A DNA stretch of 64,000 nt from Arthrobacter gandavensis (GCF_015355785.1 NZ_JADKYW010000006.1:578936-642935); one strand, 5' to 3'; counted from the first letter of the stretch, positions 35,550-47,000 are shown. The notes: generated by a model from the sequence alone, not told the origin. Program-made: numbers and translations.

Positions 35550-36794
35550 TCAGCGCGACGAAACATCCTCAGAAACCAGCCACTCGTGCGCCCCGGCCTG
35601 CCGGGCCCCCATGGACTCCACCACGGAAACCGTCCGCTGCCGCACCTCGGCCTGCTGCGCCTCGGGCGCGCACGCCCCCTGCGGCAGGTCCGCGGCAACC
35701 GAACACCACCGGTATGGATCACGCACAATGACCGACGGCGCCCAGGCGAGGTCGCTGACCCGCCACTTCGCGCCGTCGTTCTCCTGCGCAAACTGTGCCC
35801 GCACAATCAGTCCCTCGTTGTTGACCGCGTACCAGGGCGAAAGCTCGGTGACCGCGTTGCCGAGGCCGTAGACGATCCAGGTGCCGTTGTAGTTCTCGAT
35901 CGGCAGCACTGAGTGCGTGTGGTGTCCGTAGACCAGGTCAAACTGGCCGCTGTCCGCCAGGGCGTGGGTGGTTTCGACCTGCTGGGCGTTGGGCATCGAG
36001 GCGTATTCATCGCCTGCATGGACTGCGCCGATCACAATGTCCGCTCCCTGGGCCCGGGCCGCCTGTGCCCGCGCAATCAGATCTTCGGCGTCGAGCATGT
36101 CCACCTGCCAGGGGTACTCCGCCTCGAGTCCGTTCAACCCGTAGGTCGCCTCGATGACGCCGATCCGCGCCCCCGAAGTGTCCAGAATCATCGGGATTTC
36201 GGATTCCGCCTCGGTGGCGTAGGAACCGGTGTGCTCCAGGCCCAGCGAGTCCAGCACGCCGAGGGTGCGGTTGAGGCCCTCGGTGCCGGCGTCGACGGTG
36301 TGGTTGCTTGCGGTGGTGCAGGCCTGGTAGCCGACGGCGGCGGCAGCAGTAAGGATCTGCGGCGGCACGTTGAACATCGGGTAGCCCGCGTAGGGTCCGC
36401 CCGCCTCGGCGACCGGGGTTTCCATGTGGCAGACGGCAAGGTCAGATGCGGAGATGTAGGGCCGCATTCCCTCCAGCAGGGGCTCAAAGTCCAGCGGCTG
36501 CTTTCCGGAGGTCCCGGCGTCTGCGCGGGCCTGGTCCCAGAGCTGGGGATGCACCAGCAGGTCTCCCGCCAGCATCACCGAGGTGCAGCGGAGGCCGGAG
36601 CATTCCGGGCCCGCGCCCGGAGTCACCGTGGGTTTGGGGGTTGGTTCCGCGGCGGGAGAGGACGACGCCGTCTCCGCGGCGGGAGCCGGCCCCTCCTCCG
36701 CAGCGGTGCAGCCGCCAAGCCCCAGCACCGATGCCAGCGCCAGCACTTCCAGCAGCTTTCCTGTCCGGAAAGCGGCTGGGCGGTCTTCGTTCAT
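35550..36794 (-). CDS. CapA-family lipoprotein (poly-gamma-glutamate capsule protein-like)
   Basis: 414 residues from ATG 36794 (GGGGGAAG just upstream). Lipoprotein signal with lipobox LGGC (residues ~26-29) and a Pro/Ala/Ser linker, then the CapA metallophosphatase-like domain: SVMLAGDLLVHPQLWDQA, SDLAVCHMETPVA, ACTTASNHTVDAGTEGLNRT, VIGAVHAGDEY and FDLVYGHHTHSVLPIE (metal-binding His). It is probably surface-anchored and may act on a wall polymer; no capB/capC partner is nearby. Divergent from the M3 peptidase. Confidence 0.9.
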   Translation of the reverse strand: MNEDRPAAFRTGKLLEVLALASVLGLGGCTAAEEGPAPAAETASSSPAAEPTPKPTVTPGAGPECSGLRCTSVMLAGDLLVHPQLWDQARADAGTSGKQPLDFEPLLEGMRPYISASDLAVCHMETPVAEAGGPYAGYPMFNVPPQILTAAAAVGYQACTTASNHTVDAGTEGLNRTLGVLDSLGLEHTGSYATEAESEIPMILDTSGARIGVIEATYGLNGLEAEYPWQVDMLDAEDLIARAQAARAQGADIVIGAVHAGDEYASMPNAQQVETTHALADSGQFDLVYGHHTHSVLPIENYNGTWIVYGLGNAVTELSPWYAVNNEGLIVRAQFAQENDGAKWRVSDLAWAPSVIVRDPYRWCSVAADLPQGACAPEAQQAEVRQRTVSVVESMGARQAGAHEWLVSEDVSSR

Positions 36795-36907
36795 TCTTCC
36801 CCCGAATGTTTTGTCCTTATGCCCTGCACGGCCCGATGCGGCCGAGGATGAGCATACGCGGCCCGTCGGCTGGTTGCGCAGGCAACGCTGTGAAAGTGTT
36901 TGTTTCC

Positions 36908-38932
36908 ATGAGCAACGCCCTACTTTCACCAAGTACCCTGCCGTACGGCCTCCCCAATTTCGCGGACATCACCACCGCCGATCTTCTTCCGGCCTTCAGC
37001 TCCGGGATGGAGGAACAGCAGGAGGAGATCCGTGCCATCACCTCCAATCCGGAACCCGCAGGCTTCGACAACACGATCGCGGCGCTGGAGCGCTCCGGCC
37101 AGACGCTGGCCCGGGCGGTATCCGTCTTCTCCAACGCCGTGATGTCCCATGCAACGGAGGAGGTCCAGGCCCTGGAGCAGCAGGTCAGTCCCCTGCTTTC
37201 AGCCCACCAGGACACCATCTACCAGGATTCGGCACTGTTCGAGCGGGTAAACGCCGTGCCGGCTGACGGTCTGGAGGAAGAGTCTGCCCGCGTGCTTGCG
37301 GAGTACCGCCGCCTGTTCATTCGCGCCGGTGCAGCGCTCGACGACGCCGGCAAGGCACGGATGCGGGAACTGAACACCCGCCTCTCCGAGCTGGGCACCA
37401 CCTACTCCCAGCGGCTGCTCGCGGACACGAACGATTCGGCGCTGGTGCTGGACGATGCGGCGGAACTTGACGGACTCTCACCCGACGACGTCGCGGCTGC
37501 CGCCGCGGCTGCGGAGGCTGCGGGTTCCACGGGAAAGTACCTGCTCACCCTTGTGCTGCCGACGCCTCAGCCGGCCTTGGCGAAGCTGAAGAACCGGGAC
37601 GTCCGGAGGCGGCTCTTTGAAGCCTCCGTTCACCGGGGATTCCGCGGCAACGCCAACTCCACCCTGGAGATTGCAGCCGAAACGGCCGCGCTGCGCGCTG
37701 AGCGGGCCGCGCTGCTGGGCTACGAAAATCACGCCGCCTATGCCGTGGAGGACCAGACGGCGCCCACCACTGCAGCAGTGGAAGACATGCTCTCCCAGCT
37801 GGTCCAGCCTGCGGTCCGCAACGCCGGGGCCGAAGCCACCAAGCTGCGTGCTGCCGCCGCCCGCGACGGGATCGAGGACTTCCAGCCCTGGGACTGGGCG
37901 TACTACTCCGAGCAGGTCCGGCGCGAGGAGTACGCCGTGGACCTGGAAGCCCTGCGTCCCTGGTTCGAACTCGAACGGGTCCTGCACGACGGCGTCTTCT
38001 TCGCCGCCAACCGGCTCTACGGCATCACCTTCACGGAGCGAACGGATCTCACCGGCTACCACCCGGACGTCCGGGTCTGGGAAGTCCGGAATGAAGACGG
38101 AACGGGACTGGGCCTGTTCCTGGGCGACTACTTCACCCGGGACACCAAGAGCGGCGGCGCCTGGATGAACGAACTGGTTTCCCAGTCCCGGCTGCTGGGC
38201 CACCAGCCGGTGGTGGTCAACAACCTGAACATCTCCAGGCCCGCAGCGGGCGAACCTGCCCTGCTGACCTTTGACGAAGTTGTCACCGCCTTCCACGAAT
38301 TCGGCCACGCCCTCCACGGTCTGTTCTCCGACGTCGGGTTCCCGCGGTTTGCCGGAACGGCTGTTCCCCGCGACTTCGTGGAGTACCCGTCCCAGGTGAA
38401 CGAGATGTGGATGCTCACAGATGAGGTTGCCGCCAACTTCGCCCGGCACTACCAGACCGGGGAACCGCTTCCGGCGGGCCTGCTGGAGAAGATCCGCGCC
38501 GCCTCCCTGTGGGGCGAAGGTTTCCGGACCACCGAATACCTCGGTGCCACGCTGCTGGACTGGGCCTGGCATGTGCTTTCGCCCGGCCACGAGCCGGTTT
38601 CCGACCCGGAAGCCTTTGAGCAGAAAGCGCTCCTGGACGCGGGGATTGATCCCGCCCTGGTTCCGCCGCGCTACCGCACCGGCAACTTCAAACACATCTT
38701 CCCGGGAGGCTACTCCGCCGGGTACTACTCCTACATCTGGAGTGAAGTTCTCGACGCCGACACGGTGCAGTGGTTTACCGAGAACGGCGGACTGAACCGC
38801 GCCAACGGGGATGCGTTCCGGGGCAAGCTGCTGTCGAAGGGCTACTCCCGGGATCCGCTGCAGTCCTTCCGCGACCTGCGGGGCCGGGACGCCCGTCTCG
38901 CTCCCCTGCTGGAACGCCGGGGCCTGTCCTGA
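36908..38932 (+). CDS. M3-family oligopeptidase (dipeptidyl carboxypeptidase/oligopeptidase A type)
   Basis: 674 residues from ATG 36908 (MSNALLSPSTLPYGLPNFAD). Zinc metallopeptidase: FHEFGHALHGLFSDVGFPRF contains HExxH, and EYPSQVNEMWMLTDEV supplies the third ligand Glu. A long helical N-terminal lid (~20-330) is typical of M3A enzymes. Cytoplasmic peptide turnover is the usual job. It is followed 5 nt later by a GNAT-family gene, probably co-transcribed. Confidence 0.95.
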   Translation: MSNALLSPSTLPYGLPNFADITTADLLPAFSSGMEEQQEEIRAITSNPEPAGFDNTIAALERSGQTLARAVSVFSNAVMSHATEEVQALEQQVSPLLSAHQDTIYQDSALFERVNAVPADGLEEESARVLAEYRRLFIRAGAALDDAGKARMRELNTRLSELGTTYSQRLLADTNDSALVLDDAAELDGLSPDDVAAAAAAAEAAGSTGKYLLTLVLPTPQPALAKLKNRDVRRRLFEASVHRGFRGNANSTLEIAAETAALRAERAALLGYENHAAYAVEDQTAPTTAAVEDMLSQLVQPAVRNAGAEATKLRAAAARDGIEDFQPWDWAYYSEQVRREEYAVDLEALRPWFELERVLHDGVFFAANRLYGITFTERTDLTGYHPDVRVWEVRNEDGTGLGLFLGDYFTRDTKSGGAWMNELVSQSRLLGHQPVVVNNLNISRPAAGEPALLTFDEVVTAFHEFGHALHGLFSDVGFPRFAGTAVPRDFVEYPSQVNEMWMLTDEVAANFARHYQTGEPLPAGLLEKIRAASLWGEGFRTTEYLGATLLDWAWHVLSPGHEPVSDPEAFEQKALLDAGIDPALVPPRYRTGNFKHIFPGGYSAGYYSYIWSEVLDADTVQWFTENGGLNRANGDAFRGKLLSKGYSRDPLQSFRDLRGRDARLAPLLERRGLS

Positions 38933-38937
38933 AAACA

Positions 38938-39651
38938 ATGCCCACCATTGCCTCGTGCCAGCGGCTGCAGCACACCTGGTTCTCCGCCCTTGCGTCGTCG
39001 ACCGGCGGACGTTCCTTCGGCACGCACGAGTCGCGGTGGGTATGGCTGCCGGCACGCCGCCAATTGCTGCTGATGTTCCCGGAGGAGATTTCGCCGTCGG
39101 GAATCCGGCCCGGGCTGGCCGAGGGGTCCCGGCTGGGAGCCTCCTCGGTCACCGCCTGGCTGGGCGGTTCAGTGGACAGCACGCCGCTGGAAACCTTCGG
39201 TTTCCGCCGCGGCCCGCAGACCTGCTGGATGACCGCGCCCGTGCGCGCACCCCAGGCCTGGTCCGCCGACGGCGCTGCGGTTGAACCCCAGCCGCAGGAG
39301 GTATCCGGGGCAGACGCCGAGGAATTGCGGGTGGCGGATTCGCAGCCCAGGCAGGCCTGGCATATCGCCGCCCGGGATTCAGCGCGTATGACCGGGCGGA
39401 CCTACGCGTTCTATCCCACCGGCGTTGCGGGCCTTTCCAAAACCGCGGGGATCTTTTCCCTGGCGGTGGGCGCGTCCAGCCGGCGGCGGGGCTTTGGAAC
39501 CGCACTGCTCAGTGCCGCGGCAGCGGCGGCCGAGGCTGCCGGCGCCGAGCATCTGGTGGTGAACGCAACCGCCGCCGGCCAGGACCTCTGTGCGGCCCGG
39601 GGCTTCTCGCTGGTGGGGCGCGGACGAACGTACTCAATGGCCCTCGGCTAG
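38938..39651 (+). CDS. GNAT-family N-acetyltransferase
   Basis: 237 residues from ATG 38938. The N-terminal half is unassigned. The C-terminal half holds the acetyl-CoA motif, in FSLAVGASSRRRGFGTALLS (the RRRGFGTALL P-loop-like element), and the beta-bulge end VVNATAAGQDLCAARGFSLV with GRGRTY. The substrate is unknown. It directly follows the M3 peptidase gene and ends at a strong bidirectional terminator. Confidence 0.82.
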   Translation: MPTIASCQRLQHTWFSALASSTGGRSFGTHESRWVWLPARRQLLLMFPEEISPSGIRPGLAEGSRLGASSVTAWLGGSVDSTPLETFGFRRGPQTCWMTAPVRAPQAWSADGAAVEPQPQEVSGADAEELRVADSQPRQAWHIAARDSARMTGRTYAFYPTGVAGLSKTAGIFSLAVGASSRRRGFGTALLSAAAAAAEAAGAEHLVVNATAAGQDLCAARGFSLVGRGRTYSMALG

Positions 39652-39662
39652 GAAAAACAAAA

Positions 39663-39703
39663 ACGCACCGGCACCGGGAGTTACCCGGTGCCGGTGCGTT
39701 TTA
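39663..39703. terminator. Bidirectional terminator between the GNAT gene and pdxS
   Basis: ACGCACCGGCACCGGG (39663-39678) and CCCGGTGCCGGTGCGT (39684-39699) form a perfect 16-bp stem with a 5-nt loop. T-run TTTT follows on the plus strand and A-runs precede it (T-run on the minus strand), so it serves the converging genes on both sides. Confidence 0.9.
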
Positions 39704-39713
39704 AGGCTGGGTC

Positions 39714-40625
39714 TTACCAGCCGCGCTCGGCGAGGCGGTGCGGCTGCGGGATCTCGTCCACATTGATGCCGACCATGGCTTCGCCGAGACCGCGCGAGGC
39801 CTTGGCGATCTCATCCGGGTCATCGTGGAAGGTGGTGGCCTTGACGATCGCGGCTGCACGCTGGGCCGGGTTGCCCGACTTGAAGATGCCGGATCCGACG
39901 AACACGCCGTCGGCGCCGAGCTGCATCATCATCGCGGCATCAGCCGGGGTGGCAATGCCGCCGGCAGTGAACAGGACAACGGGAAGCTTGCCCGCGGAAG
40001 CAACTTCCTTGACCAGCTCGTACGGCGCCTGCAGTTCCTTCGCAGCGACGTAGAGCTCGTCTTCGGGAAGCGAGGAAAGCCGCGCAATCTCGGTGCGGAT
40101 CTGGCGCATGTGCATGGTGGCGTTGGACACGTCACCGGTTCCCGCTTCACCCTTGGACCGGATCATGGCCGCGCCCTCGTTGATGCGGCGGAGCGCTTCG
40201 CCCAGGTTCGTGGCACCGCAGACGAAGGGAACGGTGAACTTCCACTTGTCGATGTGGTTGGCGTAGTCGGCGGGGGTCAGGACCTCGGACTCGTCGATGT
40301 AGTCCACGCCCAGGGACTGCAGCACCTGCGCTTCGACGAAGTGGCCGATGCGTGCCTTGGCCATGACCGGGATGGAGACGGCCTCGATGATGCTGTCGAT
40401 CATGTCCGGATCGCTCATTCGGGAGACACCGCCCTGCGCGCGGATGTCTGCCGGGACCCGTTCCAGGGCCATTACGGCGACGGCGCCGGCATCTTCGGCA
40501 ATCCGGGCCTGTTCGGCAGTGACGACGTCCATGATGACGCCGCCCTTGAGCATCTCAGCCATGCCGCGCTTGACGCGGCTGCCGCCGGTTGAGGCGGACG
40601 GCTGGGACGGTGTTTCTGTAGGCAT
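39714..40625 (-). CDS. pdxS: Pyridoxal 5'-phosphate synthase lyase subunit PdxS
   Basis: 303 residues from ATG 40625. [52 protein letters not shown]-type core with the Schiff-base lysines, [16 protein letters not shown], and [20 protein letters not shown]-barrel enzyme making PLP from ribose-5-phosphate, glyceraldehyde-3-phosphate and ammonia from PdxT. It lies 70 nt downstream of pgsA, but 8 kb from pdxT. Confidence 0.97.
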   Translation of the reverse strand: MPTETPSQPSASTGGSRVKRGMAEMLKGGVIMDVVTAEQARIAEDAGAVAVMALERVPADIRAQGGVSRMSDPDMIDSIIEAVSIPVMAKARIGHFVEAQVLQSLGVDYIDESEVLTPADYANHIDKWKFTVPFVCGATNLGEALRRINEGAAMIRSKGEAGTGDVSNATMHMRQIRTEIARLSSLPEDELYVAAKELQAPYELVKEVASAGKLPVVLFTAGGIATPADAAMMMQLGADGVFVGSGIFKSGNPAQRAAAIVKATTFHDDPDEIAKASRGLGEAMVGINVDEIPQPHRLAERGW

Positions 40626-40695
40626 GACAAAGCTCTCTGGTAGTACGGCCGGAAAGCCAATAATAAGCCCGCGTACCGCTTTCAGGGTGCCTTCG

Positions 40696-41346
40696 CTACG
40701 TATCTTTACCCATGTCCTGGTCAAGGTCACCGCTGACAACGCCGGCTGCGGACTGCCGGCGCACCGTGCCCATGCGCTGGGCGATGGTGACGCAGCTGGC
40801 CAGGCACAGTGCCGCCAGGACCACCAGCAGCACAGCGTCGGGGACCCCGAGGCCCACCAGGCCGGTGGCGGTGAGGAGGAAGACCAGGCGCTCGGCCCGT
40901 TCGGCCAGCCCCACATTGGCGTCAAAGCCGAGCGACTCGGCCTTGGCCCGGATGTAGGAGACCAGCATGCCCAGGACCAGGCAGATGACGGCTGCGACGC
41001 CAATCGCGTCGTTGCCGCCGCCGGTAAAGAACCAGATGCTTACCCCGGCGAACAGGGCGCCGTCGGCAAACCGGTCCAGCGTGGAGTCAAGGAAGGCGCC
41101 CCATTTGCCCTTGCGCTCCTGCTGGCGTGCCATGATCCCGTCAACGACGTCGGAGAACACAAAGAGCACAATGAAGATTGTGCCCCAGAAGAGCTGGCCC
41201 AGCGGATAGAACACCAGGCCGCCGACCATCACGCCGAGGGTTCCAATAACCGTGACGGCATCCGGTGAGACCCGGCGCCGGATCAGCCAGGAGGCAAGGG
41301 GGGTAAACAGTGCGGTAAAGAAACCGCGGGCATATTTGTTCAGCAC
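40696..41346 (-). CDS. pgsA: Phosphatidylinositol phosphate synthase (CDP-alcohol phosphotransferase)
   Basis: 216 residues, about six helices. The CDP-alcohol phosphotransferase signature is complete: [20 protein letters not shown] then LDSTLDR (DxxDGxxAR...GxxxDxxxD). The position between the HIT gene and pdxS matches mycobacterial pgsA1, which makes phosphatidylinositol phosphate for PI and PIMs. The acyltransferase and mannosyltransferase genes that normally follow it are missing here. Confidence 0.92.
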   Translation of the reverse strand: MLNKYARGFFTALFTPLASWLIRRRVSPDAVTVIGTLGVMVGGLVFYPLGQLFWGTIFIVLFVFSDVVDGIMARQQERKGKWGAFLDSTLDRFADGALFAGVSIWFFTGGGNDAIGVAAVICLVLGMLVSYIRAKAESLGFDANVGLAERAERLVFLLTATGLVGLGVPDAVLLVVLAALCLASCVTIAQRMGTVRRQSAAGVVSGDLDQDMGKDT

Positions 41347-41349
41347 GTT

Positions 41350-41973
41350 CTAAGCCTCGTCGTTTCCGGCGGCAGCGGACGGGCCGCCGGAAGAAGTTTC
41401 GCCGGCAGAGGCAGGCCAGGCATCGGCAACAAGCTGCCGCACTTCGCCCAGGGTCTGCGTGATGGCCTTGGTGTGGGCAATGATGGGCAGGAAGTTTCCG
41501 TCGCCGCTCCAGCGCGGCACAATGTGCTGGTGCAGGTGCGCGGCAATGCCGGCACCGCCCGCGGCTCCCTGGTTCATTCCCAGGTTGAAGCCGGCAGGCG
41601 CTGAAACCTTCCGCAGCACGCGCATGGCGGTCTGGGTCAGGGCGGCGATTTCCGCCGTTTCATCTGCATCGACGTCGGTGTAGTCCGGTACGTGCCGGTA
41701 GGGGCACACCAGCAGGTGTCCGGCGTTGTACGGGAACAGGTTCAGGATCACGAAGGCGTGCCTGCCGCGGTGGACTATCAGCGCCTCCTCATCCGTGTGG
41801 GACGGCGCGGTGCAGAACGGGCAGTTGTCCTTGGAAGAGACCTGGTCCTGCCCGCCCTTGATGTAGGCAAGACGGTGGGGAGTCCAGAGGCGCTGGAAGG
41901 CGTCCGGCACTCCGGCGAGTTCGAAGTTGTCCGTCACATCGCCGTCGTGCGGGTACTGTTCCTGGCTTTCCAT
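41350..41973 (-). CDS. HIT-domain protein (AP4A phosphorylase-like)
   Basis: 207 residues. NCPFCTAPSHTDEEALIVHR carries a zinc-type Cys pair, LNLFPYNAGHLLVCPYRHVP and the HIT triad HLHQHIVPRW follow. A nucleotidyl hydrolase/phosphorylase of the diadenosine-polyphosphate type is likely. It lies between thrS (18 nt) and pgsA (3 nt), as in mycobacteria (Rv2613c-like position). Confidence 0.93.
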   Translation of the reverse strand: MESQEQYPHDGDVTDNFELAGVPDAFQRLWTPHRLAYIKGGQDQVSSKDNCPFCTAPSHTDEEALIVHRGRHAFVILNLFPYNAGHLLVCPYRHVPDYTDVDADETAEIAALTQTAMRVLRKVSAPAGFNLGMNQGAAGGAGIAAHLHQHIVPRWSGDGNFLPIIAHTKAITQTLGEVRQLVADAWPASAGETSSGGPSAAAGNDEA

Positions 41974-41991
41974 CTGGACTCCCCCGTTCCG

Positions 41992-44004
41992 CTACTTGTC
42001 CCGGTTCCGGACCGCTTCGACGATCCGCTTCACGGCTTCCTCCACCGGCACGCCGTTGTCCTGGCTGCCGTCGCGGAAGCGGAAGGAGACTGCGCCGGCT
42101 TCGGCGTCCTCACCGCCGGCGATCAGGACGAAGGGAACCTTCTCCTTCGAGGCGGTGCGGATCTTCTTCGGGAAGCGGTCCGTTCCGGCGTCTACCTCGG
42201 CGCGGATGCCTGCGGCCTTGAGCTTGTCCACGACGTCGTACATGTAGTCGTTGAATGCCTCGGCAACGGGGATGCCCACTACCTGGACCGGAGCCAGCCA
42301 GGCCGGGAACGCGCCGGCATAGTGCTCGGTCAGCACGGCCATGAACCGCTCAACCGAGCCGAACAGGGCGCGGTGGATCATGACCGGGCGCTGGCGGGTG
42401 CCGTCCGCTGCCTGGTATTCGAGTTCGAAGCGCTCGGGCAGGTTGAAGTCCAGCTGGATGGTGGACATCTGCCAGGTGCGGCCAATGGCGTCGCGGGCCT
42501 GCACGGAGATCTTCGGGCCGTAGAAGGCTGCTCCCCCGGGATCCGGGACCAGGTCCAGGCCGGAGGCTTCGGCGACCTCGGCCAGGGTGCGGGTGGCCTC
42601 TTCCCAGACCTCGTCGGAGCCGACGTACTTCTCCGGGTCCTTGGTGGAGAGCTCCAGGTAGAAGTCGTCCAGGCCGTAGTCCTTGAGCAGGTCCAGCACG
42701 AAGTTCAGGGTCTTGGTCAGCTCGTCCTTCATCTGCTCGCGGGTGCAGTAGATGTGGGCGTCGTCCTGGGTCATGCCGCGCACGCGCGTCAGGCCGTGGA
42801 TGACGCCGGACTTCTCGTAGCGGTACACCGAACCGAATTCGAAAAGCCGCAGCGGCAGTTCCCGGTAGGAGCGTCCGCGGGAGCGGAAGACCAGGTTGTG
42901 CATGGGGCAGTTCATCGGCTTCAGGTAGTAGTCCTGGCCGGGCTTGGTGACCTCTCCGGTCTCCGGGTCGGTGACTTCGTCAACGTGCATGGGAGGGAAC
43001 ATGCCGTCCCGGTACCAGTCCAGATGGCCGGAAACCTCATACAGGTGGCCCTTGGTGATGTGCGGGGTATAGACGAACTCATAGCCGGCCTCGGTGTGGC
43101 GCTGGCGTGAGTAGTCCTCCATGGCCTTGCGGATGATGCCGCCCTTGGGGTGGAACACCGGCAGGCCGGAACCGAGCTCATCCGGGAAGGAGAACAGGTC
43201 CAGTTCGGTGCCGAGCTTGCGGTGGTCGCGGCGCTCCGCCTCGGCCAGGCGTTCCTGGTAGGCCTTCAGGTCATCCTTGGTGGGCCAGGCCGTGCCGTAG
43301 ATGCGCTGCAGCTGCTGGTTTGCCTGGTTGCCCAGCCAGTAGGCGGCGGCGGAGCGGGTGAGCGCGAAGGCGTTGGAGATCAGCTTGGTGTTGGGCAGGT
43401 GCGGGCCGCGGCACAGGTCGCACCAAACGGTATCCCCGGACTTGCGGTCTACGTTGTCGTAGATGGTGATTTCCCCGGCACCAACCTCAATGTTCGCGCC
43501 TTCGCCGGCCTCCTCGGCGCCGTCCTTCTTGCCGAGCAGTTCGAGCTTGTACGGCTCGTTGGCCATCGCTTCGCGGGCCTCTTCCTCGGTGACCACCCGG
43601 CGCACAAACTTCTGGTTCGAGTTGACGATCTTCTGCATCATCTTCTCGAGGGTCTTCAGGTCCTCCGGCGTGAAGGGCTCGGCGACGTCGAAGTCGAAGT
43701 AAAAACCGTCCTTGATGTACGGGCCGATGCCCAGCTTGGCGTCGGGGCGCAGCTGCTGCACGGCCTGGGCCATCACGTGGGCGGTGGAGTGGCGCAGGAC
43801 GTTGAGGCCGTCTTCTGAATCGACGGTTACCGCTTCGATGCCCTGCCCCGGAGCCAGCGGGGTGTCGAGGTCCTTCAGGACTCCGTCGACACGCATGACC
43901 ACGACTTCGCGGCGCTCAAAAAAGAGCTGAGCACCGGTGGTGCCAGTATCCACCGTGGTCTCTTCGCCGTCGACGATGAGGGTGAACTGTTCCGGCACTG
44001 ACAC
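41992..44004 (-). CDS. thrS: Threonyl-tRNA synthetase
   Basis: 670 residues. N-terminal TGS domain ([20 protein letters not shown]), editing domain ([20 protein letters not shown]), catalytic core with zinc ligands Cys ([10 protein letters not shown]), His (DDAHIYC) and His ([13 protein letters not shown]), motif 2 [16 protein letters not shown], and the anticodon-binding domain at the end. Full length. First gene of a thrS-HIT-pgsA-pdxS run. No T-box leader was recognised in the 77-nt upstream gap. Confidence 0.97.
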   Translation of the reverse strand: MSVPEQFTLIVDGEETTVDTGTTGAQLFFERREVVVMRVDGVLKDLDTPLAPGQGIEAVTVDSEDGLNVLRHSTAHVMAQAVQQLRPDAKLGIGPYIKDGFYFDFDVAEPFTPEDLKTLEKMMQKIVNSNQKFVRRVVTEEEAREAMANEPYKLELLGKKDGAEEAGEGANIEVGAGEITIYDNVDRKSGDTVWCDLCRGPHLPNTKLISNAFALTRSAAAYWLGNQANQQLQRIYGTAWPTKDDLKAYQERLAEAERRDHRKLGTELDLFSFPDELGSGLPVFHPKGGIIRKAMEDYSRQRHTEAGYEFVYTPHITKGHLYEVSGHLDWYRDGMFPPMHVDEVTDPETGEVTKPGQDYYLKPMNCPMHNLVFRSRGRSYRELPLRLFEFGSVYRYEKSGVIHGLTRVRGMTQDDAHIYCTREQMKDELTKTLNFVLDLLKDYGLDDFYLELSTKDPEKYVGSDEVWEEATRTLAEVAEASGLDLVPDPGGAAFYGPKISVQARDAIGRTWQMSTIQLDFNLPERFELEYQAADGTRQRPVMIHRALFGSVERFMAVLTEHYAGAFPAWLAPVQVVGIPVAEAFNDYMYDVVDKLKAAGIRAEVDAGTDRFPKKIRTASKEKVPFVLIAGGEDAEAGAVSFRFRDGSQDNGVPVEEAVKRIVEAVRNRDK

Positions 44005-44081
44005 GTTGTCTCCTTGATTCGTTTGTACTGGCGCTTGAGCACAGGTTTGCCCATGCAGCTATGGTGCGCGCCCTTACGATG

Positions 44082-47000
44082 TTATCCGCTGTTCTTCAGC
44101 CCGACCAACCGGCCGCGCGGCCGGACTGCCCTCTTTCCGGAGCCGTGTCCGGCGGCGTTTCCCGCCGCCTGCGGCAGCGGCAGGGACGCGGTGTCTGCCA
44201 GGTCCCAGGCCTGGAGCGCCTGCAGGCTCATGCCCCGCGGTCCGGTGCGCCGGGTCAGTCCGCGGATCAGCATCAGCTCGGTGCCGAAGAGCAGCGGACC
44301 GGTTTTCTCCTGTGCCTCAGTGAAGAAGGTGCAGTCCACGCAGCCGGTGCCGTCGTCCAGGCTGATGAAGACCACCCGGCGGCCTCCGCGCATCGGCGGG
44401 GTCTGGGTGGCCACCCGGATGCCGGCTACCAGGACTTCCGACCCGTTGCGCAGCCCCAGCAGGGACTCGGCCTTGGTCACGCCCAGGGCAGCGAGGAGCG
44501 GTTCGTAGCTGTCCACCAGGTGCGCGCTGACGTCGACGGCGAGCAGGTCCAGTTCGGTGCGGACCCGCTCCGGCAGCGTGGGCTCCGGCAGCTGCGGCAC
44601 GAGGTTGGCCAGCTCGGTGTCCCCCAGCGGAAGCGCCAGCTGGCCGGGAATCGGATCGTATTTACGGGATCCGGGTTTTCCGGACGTTTCGGCCAGGTGC
44701 TGCAGCAGGTCCGCACGGCTGCCGCGCGAACCGCTTTCGCGGGACAGTGAATCGAAGGCGCCCAGCTGGGCCAGCCGCTGAACCGAGGGCCGGGAGAGCC
44801 TGGCCCTGGCACGCAGGTCAGCCAGCGAGTCGAACGGCTGTCCGGCGGCGATGCGGCGGACTTCGGCAGCTGAAAGACCGTAAATTCCGGCGAAGCTGAG
44901 CCGGATCCCGAACTTCCCCGGGCTTCCCCTGCGCCCCGGTGACGCCGGAACGGGCGGAACCCATTCCACCCGGTACTGCTCTCCGCTGCGGTTGATGTCC
45001 AGCGGCAGGATGGGTATGCCCATCCTGCGGGCTTCTGCCACCAGCAGCCTGCGGGGGTACATGCCGGGATCATGCTCGAAGATCCCGGCGAGGAACGCTT
45101 CGGGATGGTGCGCCTTCAGCCAGGCGGACTGGTAGGTCGGCACGGCGAAGGCAGCGCCGTGGGCCTTGCAGAAACCGAAGCTGCCGAAGGCTTTCAATGT
45201 TCCCCAGACGTTGTTGATGGTCTGCGCGTCATAGCCGCGCTTTTGCGCCGCCTGCCGGAAGAAATCCTCCACCCCCAGTTCGGCGTCGGGGTTGCCCAGC
45301 AGCCGCCGCAGCTCATCCGCCTTGGCCAGCCCGCAGCCGGTGAAGACATCGAAGGTCCGCAGCACCTGTTCGTGGAAGACCGTGACCCCGTGGGTCTCCG
45401 CCAACACCGGGCGCAGCGATTCGTGCGGGTACACCGCGGGAGCCCAGCCGTGGCGGTGCTCCAGGAACGGCCGCACCATGTCCGATTTCATCGGTCCGGG
45501 CCGGAACAGGGAAATGTCGATGATCAGGTCATTGAAGTCCCGCGGCGCCATCTTGCCCACCAGCTCCCGCTGGCCGGGCGACTCGATCTGGAAGCAGCCC
45601 AGCGTATGCGTGCTGCGGATCAGTTCAAAGGTCGGTTCGTCATCCAGCGGAACGGCGTCCAGGTCGATCCGCCCGTCTTCGGCAATCCACTCCGGGCGCG
45701 GCTCGGTTTCCGGGGCGTGTTTTCCGGCCCGGGCCACGTCGTCTCCGCCGGAATGGACCCGGACCACCTCGTTCAGGGCGAAGGCCATGGCGGACTGCAT
45801 GCGCACGCCGAGCACGTCCAGCTTGAGCATGCCCATTGGATCCATGTCGTGCTTGTCGAACTGGGACATTGGCAGGCCCAAACCGCTGGGCTGCACCGGC
45901 GTACGGTCCAGCAGCGAGGTGTCCCCCAGGATCACCCCGCACGGATGCATTGAAATATGCCGGGGCAGCCGGTCCAGGCGTTCGGTCAGGTCCACCAGCA
46001 GATCGAGCTGCCGGTTCTGCTGCACGGCTTCGGCGACGCCGCGCAGTTCGGGTTTCTCGGCGAGCGCTTCACGGAAGTGGCTCGCCGAGAAGCGCCACAG
46101 CGCCTTGGCCACGGCACCGACCTCCTCTTCGGGCAAACCCAGGGCCAGTCCGGCGTCGCGCACCGCTCCGCGTGCCCGGTAACCGTTCTGCATGCTCATC
46201 AGGGTGACCCGCTGGGCGCCGAAGCGTTCAAAGATGCGGTGGTACACGTTGTGCCGTTCGGCGCTTTCAACGTCGATGTCGATGTCCGGCAGCGTGGAGC
46301 GGTCCCGGGAGAGGAACCGTTCAAAGATGAGGTCGTGTGCCAGCGGGTTTACGTGGCTGATGCCCAGCAGATAGTTCACCAGTGAGGACGCGCCCGATCC
46401 GCGTGCCGCCGCCCGGACTCCCATGTTCCGGATCATGGTGGAGACTTCCGCGACGGTCAGGAAGTAGGCCGCGAAGCCGAGCCTCTCGATAATCCCCAGC
46501 TCATGTTCCAGCCGGTTGCGCATGGCGGCTTCCGCTGCACCGCCCAGATGCCCGAAACGCCTGCCGATCCCGGCTTCGCAGCGTCCGCGCAGTTCCAGCA
46601 CCGGTTCAGCGTCAATCCCGATGACCCCGGCCTCCGGGACCACCGGCTGCTTCCATCCCATGTCCGCAGCCGGGTCGATCCGGCAGGCATCGGCGAGCGC
46701 CTCCGTTTCGGCCAGCAGCTTTGCTGCCCCGGAACGCCCGTAGCCTGCTTCCTCGCTGATCTCCGCTGCGAGCGCTGCCATCTGCCTGCCCGTCTTCAGC
46801 CAGCCCTGCCCGTTGGGCTGCAGGTCCTGAAGCTGCGCCATGGACGTCAGGGCGCGGGCGGCGTCGAGCACGTCTGCGGTGGCGGCGCCGTCTTCATCCA
46901 CGTAGCGCACGGCGTTGGTCAGTACGGCAGGTATGTGCATTTCGTCGGAGAGCCGGAGCATCCGCACGGCGTGGGCCAGGCTCAGGTTGGTTCCCGGCGC

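Noticed and set aside
37478-39055. 525-codon minus-strand open frame
   Set aside because: It is antisense to the M3 peptidase and GNAT genes, whose motifs are intact; its composition (Gly/Val/Arg/Gln-rich, no motif) is typical of a high-GC shadow.
44005-44081. T-box riboswitch for thrS
   Set aside because: The 77-nt gap is too short and lacks the T-box sequence and a terminator.
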